Assembly (NCBI GenBank): GCA_003566335.1
Contig: PXDR01000241.1
Location: forward strand, 1 to 7,713
Length of the DNA: 7,713 nt
Direction of reading: 5' to 3'
Source of the DNA: Cyanobacteria bacterium T3Sed10_344R1
GTDB taxonomy: Bacteria; Cyanobacteriota; Cyanobacteriia; Phormidesmidales; Phormidesmidaceae
In this document: piece by piece, positions 5,433-7,713 of the stretch
Numbering within the stretch: the first letter of the stretch is position 1
How the letters are laid out: the number at the start of each line of letters is the position of its first letter
Notes under the pieces: model-generated
Seen by the model: the letters and a program-made list of their open reading frames with translations, nothing else
Told to the model about the DNA's origin: nothing
Database searches by the model: none
Translations under genes and position numbers: made by a program

Positions 5433-6422
5433 ATGAAAGTCGCTGTTTTTAGTAGCCAACCCTACGACCTTAAATCCCTAGAGTCTGTCAATCAGACCTA
5501 TGGTCATGAGCTCATCTTCTTTGAGTCCAAACTATCAGCGAAAACGGCGTCTCTGGCGGCAGGCTGTTCTGCGGTCTGTGCGTTCATCAACGACTTGGTG
5601 AATGAAGCGACGCTGCGGGCGCTGGCCGCTGAAGGGATTTCCCTGGTCGCGCTGCGTTCAGCTGGATTCAACAACGTCAATTTAGACGTGGCGCGGGACC
5701 TGGGGATTGCGGTGGTGCGGGTGCCCGCTTACTCACCCTATGCCGTGGCAGAGCACGCGGTTGGGCTGATTTTGACCCTGAATCGCAAGCTGCATCGGGC
5801 CTATAACCGCACCCGCGACGATAACTTTTCCCTCCAGGGTTTGCTGGGGTTTGACCTCCACGGAAAGACCGTGGGGATTGTGGGCACCGGCAAAATTGGC
5901 ACCTGCTTTGCCAGCATCATGAAAGGGTTTGGCTGTCGGCTACTGGCCTACGATCTGTATCCCAGTCAAGAATGTCGGGATCTGGGAGTTGAGTATGTTG
6001 ATTTACCTGACCTGCTGGGGGCTTCGGACGTGGTGTCGCTGCACTGTCCTCAGACCCCAGAAACCCATCACCTAATTAATGCCGAGACGATCCAGCATTT
6101 CAAGGCTGGCGCGATGTTGATTAACACCAGTCGCGGTGGGTTGATTGATACGGTGGCGATTATTCAGGCGATTAAGTCTAGCAAGATTGGCTACTTGGGC
6201 ATTGATGTTTATGAGCAGGAAGCGGATCTATTCTTTCGAGACCTATCGGATACGGTGATTCAAGATGATGCGTTCCAGCTTTTGCAGTCTTTCCCCAATG
6301 TGGTGATTACGGCTCACCAAGCCTTTTTCACTCGGGAAGCGCTGCACAACATCGCGACGACCACCCTGTCTAATATCAGCGAGATCGAAGCTGGTCGAGA
6401 CTGTCCGAACCAGGTGAACTAG
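5433..6422 (+). CDS. ldhA: NAD-dependent D-lactate dehydrogenase (fermentative)
   Basis: The 329-aa protein is a D-isomer-specific 2-hydroxyacid dehydrogenase that reduces pyruvate to D-lactate with NADH in the cytoplasm. It has the same length as E. coli LdhA and follows it closely from memory (LRSAGFNNV, VVRVPAYSPYAVAEHA, NRKLHRAYNRTRD, LGVEYVDLP, VIQDD, ITAHQAF). The nucleotide-binding fold starts at VGIVGTGKIG (147-156) with Asp174 after the second strand, which favours NAD over NADP. The catalytic set is present: Arg234 (NTSRG), Glu263 (VYEQEADLFF) and His295 (TAHQ). The ATG start fits the family N-terminus exactly. It is transcribed alone, with a possible dyad operator just upstream. 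In cyanobacteria this enzyme (also called Ddh) serves dark fermentation. The gene contains no HIP1 octamer. Confidence 0.95.
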   Translation: MKVAVFSSQPYDLKSLESVNQTYGHELIFFESKLSAKTASLAAGCSAVCAFINDLVNEATLRALAAEGISLVALRSAGFNNVNLDVARDLGIAVVRVPAYSPYAVAEHAVGLILTLNRKLHRAYNRTRDDNFSLQGLLGFDLHGKTVGIVGTGKIGTCFASIMKGFGCRLLAYDLYPSQECRDLGVEYVDLPDLLGASDVVSLHCPQTPETHHLINAETIQHFKAGAMLINTSRGGLIDTVAIIQAIKSSKIGYLGIDVYEQEADLFFRDLSDTVIQDDAFQLLQSFPNVVITAHQAFFTREALHNIATTTLSNISEIEAGRDCPNQVN

Positions 6423-6464
6423 CGGGCGATTGAGATGCGTTTACCCTGAGCCGCCAAAGGGGGT

Positions 6465-6488
6465 GCTGTAGGATTTCGCTGTAGGATT
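6465..6488. repeat. Direct repeat GCTGTAGGATT, 13-bp period
   Basis: GCTGTAGGATT occurs at 6465-6475 and again at 6478-6488, in the 96-base gap between D-lactate dehydrogenase and the next gene, and is followed by an A6 run (6491-6496). It could be a regulator site or a slippage duplication. No convincing terminator for the upstream gene or promoter for the downstream gene was found in the gap. Confidence 0.5.
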
Positions 6489-6518
6489 GCAAAAAATCGA
6501 GAGTGAGGCGCGCAGGTT

Positions 6519-7529
6519 GTGGTGGGGGTAATGGGATTAGCTGGTCTCAGCGCTGGCCTAAGTGGGCTGGCGGTTTGGGGAATTTATCGGTGGTTTAGCG
6601 CTCAACTGCTGGATATGCCCAACCAGCGCAGTTCCCATACTCGCCCGACGCCTCGGGGGGGTGGACTGGGCTTTATTCTGGCGTTTGCGGCGGTGAGTGG
6701 GTTGGCGGTGGGCCTGGGCCAAGCCGGTCAATTACCGCAAATTGAGCTGTCTTGGTGGGGTTGGGGTCAACTATGGGCGGTGCTGCTGCCCCTGGCGATT
6801 GTGGGGCTGGTGGATGACCGGCGCGGGGTGTCGGCGCGGGTGCGCTATGGGGTGCAGCTCTTGGCGGCGACTCTGGCGGTGAGTGGCTTTGGCCCGTTTC
6901 CGCTGCCGGGGCTGGCGGCGGGGCTGGGGTCAGGGGTGGCGATCGCACTCTCCGCTATCCTCACCGTGATTGCCCTCACGGCCTTGATCAACTTCACCAA
7001 CTTTGTCGATGGCCTCGACGGCATTGTGGCCGGGGTGGGGGTGGTGCAGTTCAGCTTCTTTGCCTTGGCCTTTCACCAGCCGATTTGGGGTTTGTTAGCG
7101 GCGGCGCTGCTGGGCTTTCTGCGCTGGAACTGGCACCCGGCCAAGATTTTTATGGGGGATGTGGGCAGCACGGTGTTGGGGGGAGCTTGTGGGGTGGCGC
7201 TGCTGAGTGCCCCTAGCACGCCCCAAGCCTGGAGTGCGCTAGCGATTACGCTGCCGATTGTGGCCGATGCGGTGTATACCCTGGTGCGGCGACTGCTGCG
7301 GCAAGAAAATATCTTTCAGGCCCATCGCTTTCACCTCTATCAGCGATTGCAGCAGGCGGGCTGGTCTCATGGCCAGGTGGCGGCGACGTGGGTCGGGGCA
7401 ACGGTGGCGATCGCACTCTTGATCCTCTCCCTCGGCCCGTTAGGCAGCCTGCTGAGCCTGGGGCTGAGTCTGGTGGCGCTGGGCTTAGGTGAGGGCTATC
7501 TCCAGCGACGGACTGCGACCCAGGCTTAA
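6519..7529 (+). CDS. MraY/WecA-family polyprenyl-phosphate sugar-1-P transferase
   Basis: The 336-aa integral membrane protein, with about ten or eleven hydrophobic segments, belongs to glycosyltransferase family 4. These enzymes move an N-acetylhexosamine-1-phosphate from a UDP-sugar to undecaprenyl phosphate, the first step in building cell-surface glycans. Motifs in order: LDMPNQRSSHTRPTPRGGG (31-49), VDD (98-100), NFTNFVDGLDGI (158-169), NWHPAKIFMGDVGS (204-217) with the catalytic-type Asp214, and the substrate-recognition HRFHLYQRL (269-277). The RSSH..PTPRGGG and HRFH signatures fit the WecA/WbpL branch rather than MraY, so a role in O-antigen or exopolysaccharide priming is likely; the sugar cannot be read from the sequence. 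The start is GTG; in-frame GTG 6522 and ATG 6531 are alternatives, the latter preceded by a G-run. No glycan cluster is visible nearby. Confidence 0.9.
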   Translation: MVGVMGLAGLSAGLSGLAVWGIYRWFSAQLLDMPNQRSSHTRPTPRGGGLGFILAFAAVSGLAVGLGQAGQLPQIELSWWGWGQLWAVLLPLAIVGLVDDRRGVSARVRYGVQLLAATLAVSGFGPFPLPGLAAGLGSGVAIALSAILTVIALTALINFTNFVDGLDGIVAGVGVVQFSFFALAFHQPIWGLLAAALLGFLRWNWHPAKIFMGDVGSTVLGGACGVALLSAPSTPQAWSALAITLPIVADAVYTLVRRLLRQENIFQAHRFHLYQRLQQAGWSHGQVAATWVGATVAIALLILSLGPLGSLLSLGLSLVALGLGEGYLQRRTATQA

Positions 7530-7540
7530 ACGCGCTGGGC

Positions 7541-7713
7541 CTAGGCGTTCCCCAACTGAGCTAGATCCTTAAACGGCGGGTAGACAATGCCCTTTTCGGT
7601 GATGATGGCGCTGACGTAGGCGGCGGGGGTGATGTCAAAGGCGGGGTTGAAGACTGGGGTGTTTTGGGGTGCGATCGCAACGCCGCCAATGTGGGTAATC
7701 TCTTCGGGGCTAC
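7541..7713 (-). CDS. mtnA: MtnA, methylthioribose-1-phosphate isomerase, C-terminal part
   Basis: The last 56 residues of a gene that runs off the right edge are visible. They contain NTPVFNPAFDITP and AAYVSAIITEKGIVYPPF, a strong match to the conserved C-terminus of S-methyl-5-thioribose-1-phosphate isomerase. That cytoplasmic enzyme converts the aldose phosphate to 5-methylthioribulose-1-phosphate in methionine salvage. The catalytic Cys and Asp of the family lie upstream, outside the window, so activity cannot be judged. The other members of the translation-factor eIF2B-like superfamily share the fold, but this tail is specific for MtnA. It converges on the membrane transferase gene with only 11 bases between the two stop codons. 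Confidence 0.88.
   Translation of the reverse strand, partial: SPEEITHIGGVAIAPQNTPVFNPAFDITPAAYVSAIITEKGIVYPPFKDLAQLGNA

Larger units (their letters stand above)
183..7678. repeat. HIP1 octamers (GCGATCGC), 11 dispersed copies
   Basis: Exact copies start at 183, 606, 1315, 1999, 2079, 4136, 4605, 4669, 6939, 7407 and 7671, about one per 700 bases. All lie inside genes. This density is the well-known hallmark of many cyanobacterial genomes and is the main taxonomic clue here. The longest gaps are 2087-4135 and 4677-6938. Confidence 0.95.

Noticed and set aside
5433..6422. D-3-phosphoglycerate dehydrogenase (SerA) or vancomycin-resistance VanH
   Set aside because: The length, VRVPAYSPYAVAEHA, VYEQEADLFF and VIQDD segments fit fermentative D-lactate dehydrogenase; there is no C-terminal ACT domain as in SerA and no van ligase gene nearby.
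6519..7529. MraY of peptidoglycan synthesis
   Set aside because: The RSSH..PTPRGGG loop and HRFHLYQRL motif match the WecA/WbpL branch, and no mur genes flank it.

Overview
The window is a stretch of ordinary chromosome, almost certainly from a cyanobacterium. Three things point there: eleven exact copies of the HIP1 octamer GCGATCGC in 7.7 kb, a gene set typical of cyanobacterial core genomes (comB-like, comF, D-lactate dehydrogenase, a WecA/WbpL-type membrane transferase, mtnA), and a nested CCCTCACCC/GGGATGAGGG palindromic repeat of a type scattered through many filamentous cyanobacterial genomes. The DNA is GC-rich in the genes and clearly AT-richer in the intergenic region 5145-5432. I do not assign a genus; the overall style suggests a Leptolyngbya/Nodosilinea-like filamentous form, which is a guess.

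Layout. 1-122 is an upstream region with three copies of TCAGGTC spaced exactly 14 bp apart, followed by a -10-like box. 123-854 (+) encodes a ComB-family 2-phosphosulfolactate phosphatase, followed by a hairpin. 981-1080 is a 100-bp nested inverted repeat sitting between the 3' ends of comB and of the next gene. 1122-3440 (-) encodes a three-domain PEP-synthase/PPDK-like protein in which the phosphohistidine and PEP-binding domains look intact but the ATP-grasp part is unusually divergent. 3441-3835 is a divergent regulatory region with a good promoter candidate for the (-) gene and short direct repeats. 3836-4006 (+) is a small hypothetical protein. 4006-4060 is a short imperfect tandem repeat. 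4078-4758 (+) is a ComF-family phosphoribosyltransferase. Its end overlaps, tail to tail, the end of a 137-aa hypothetical protein on the other strand (4731-5144). 5145-5432 is AT-richer and carries tandem repeats and a dyad. 5433-6422 (+) is NAD-dependent D-lactate dehydrogenase. 6519-7529 (+) is a polytopic polyprenyl-phosphate sugar-1-phosphate transferase. 7541-7713 (-) is the C-terminal end of MtnA, cut by the window edge.

How the genes relate. There is no obvious multi-gene operon; genes are mostly separate units in alternating orientation. The PEP-synthase-like protein and D-lactate dehydrogenase both act around pyruvate, but they are separately transcribed and a functional link is only an inference. 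I found no defence locus, CRISPR array, insertion sequence, phage gene, tRNA or rRNA, and no clear undescribed system. The points most worth a second look are the repeated (D/N)IEQ-coding units at 5108-5355, the degenerate ATP-grasp loop of the PEP-synthase-like protein, the nested palindromic element, and the phased repeats upstream of comB.
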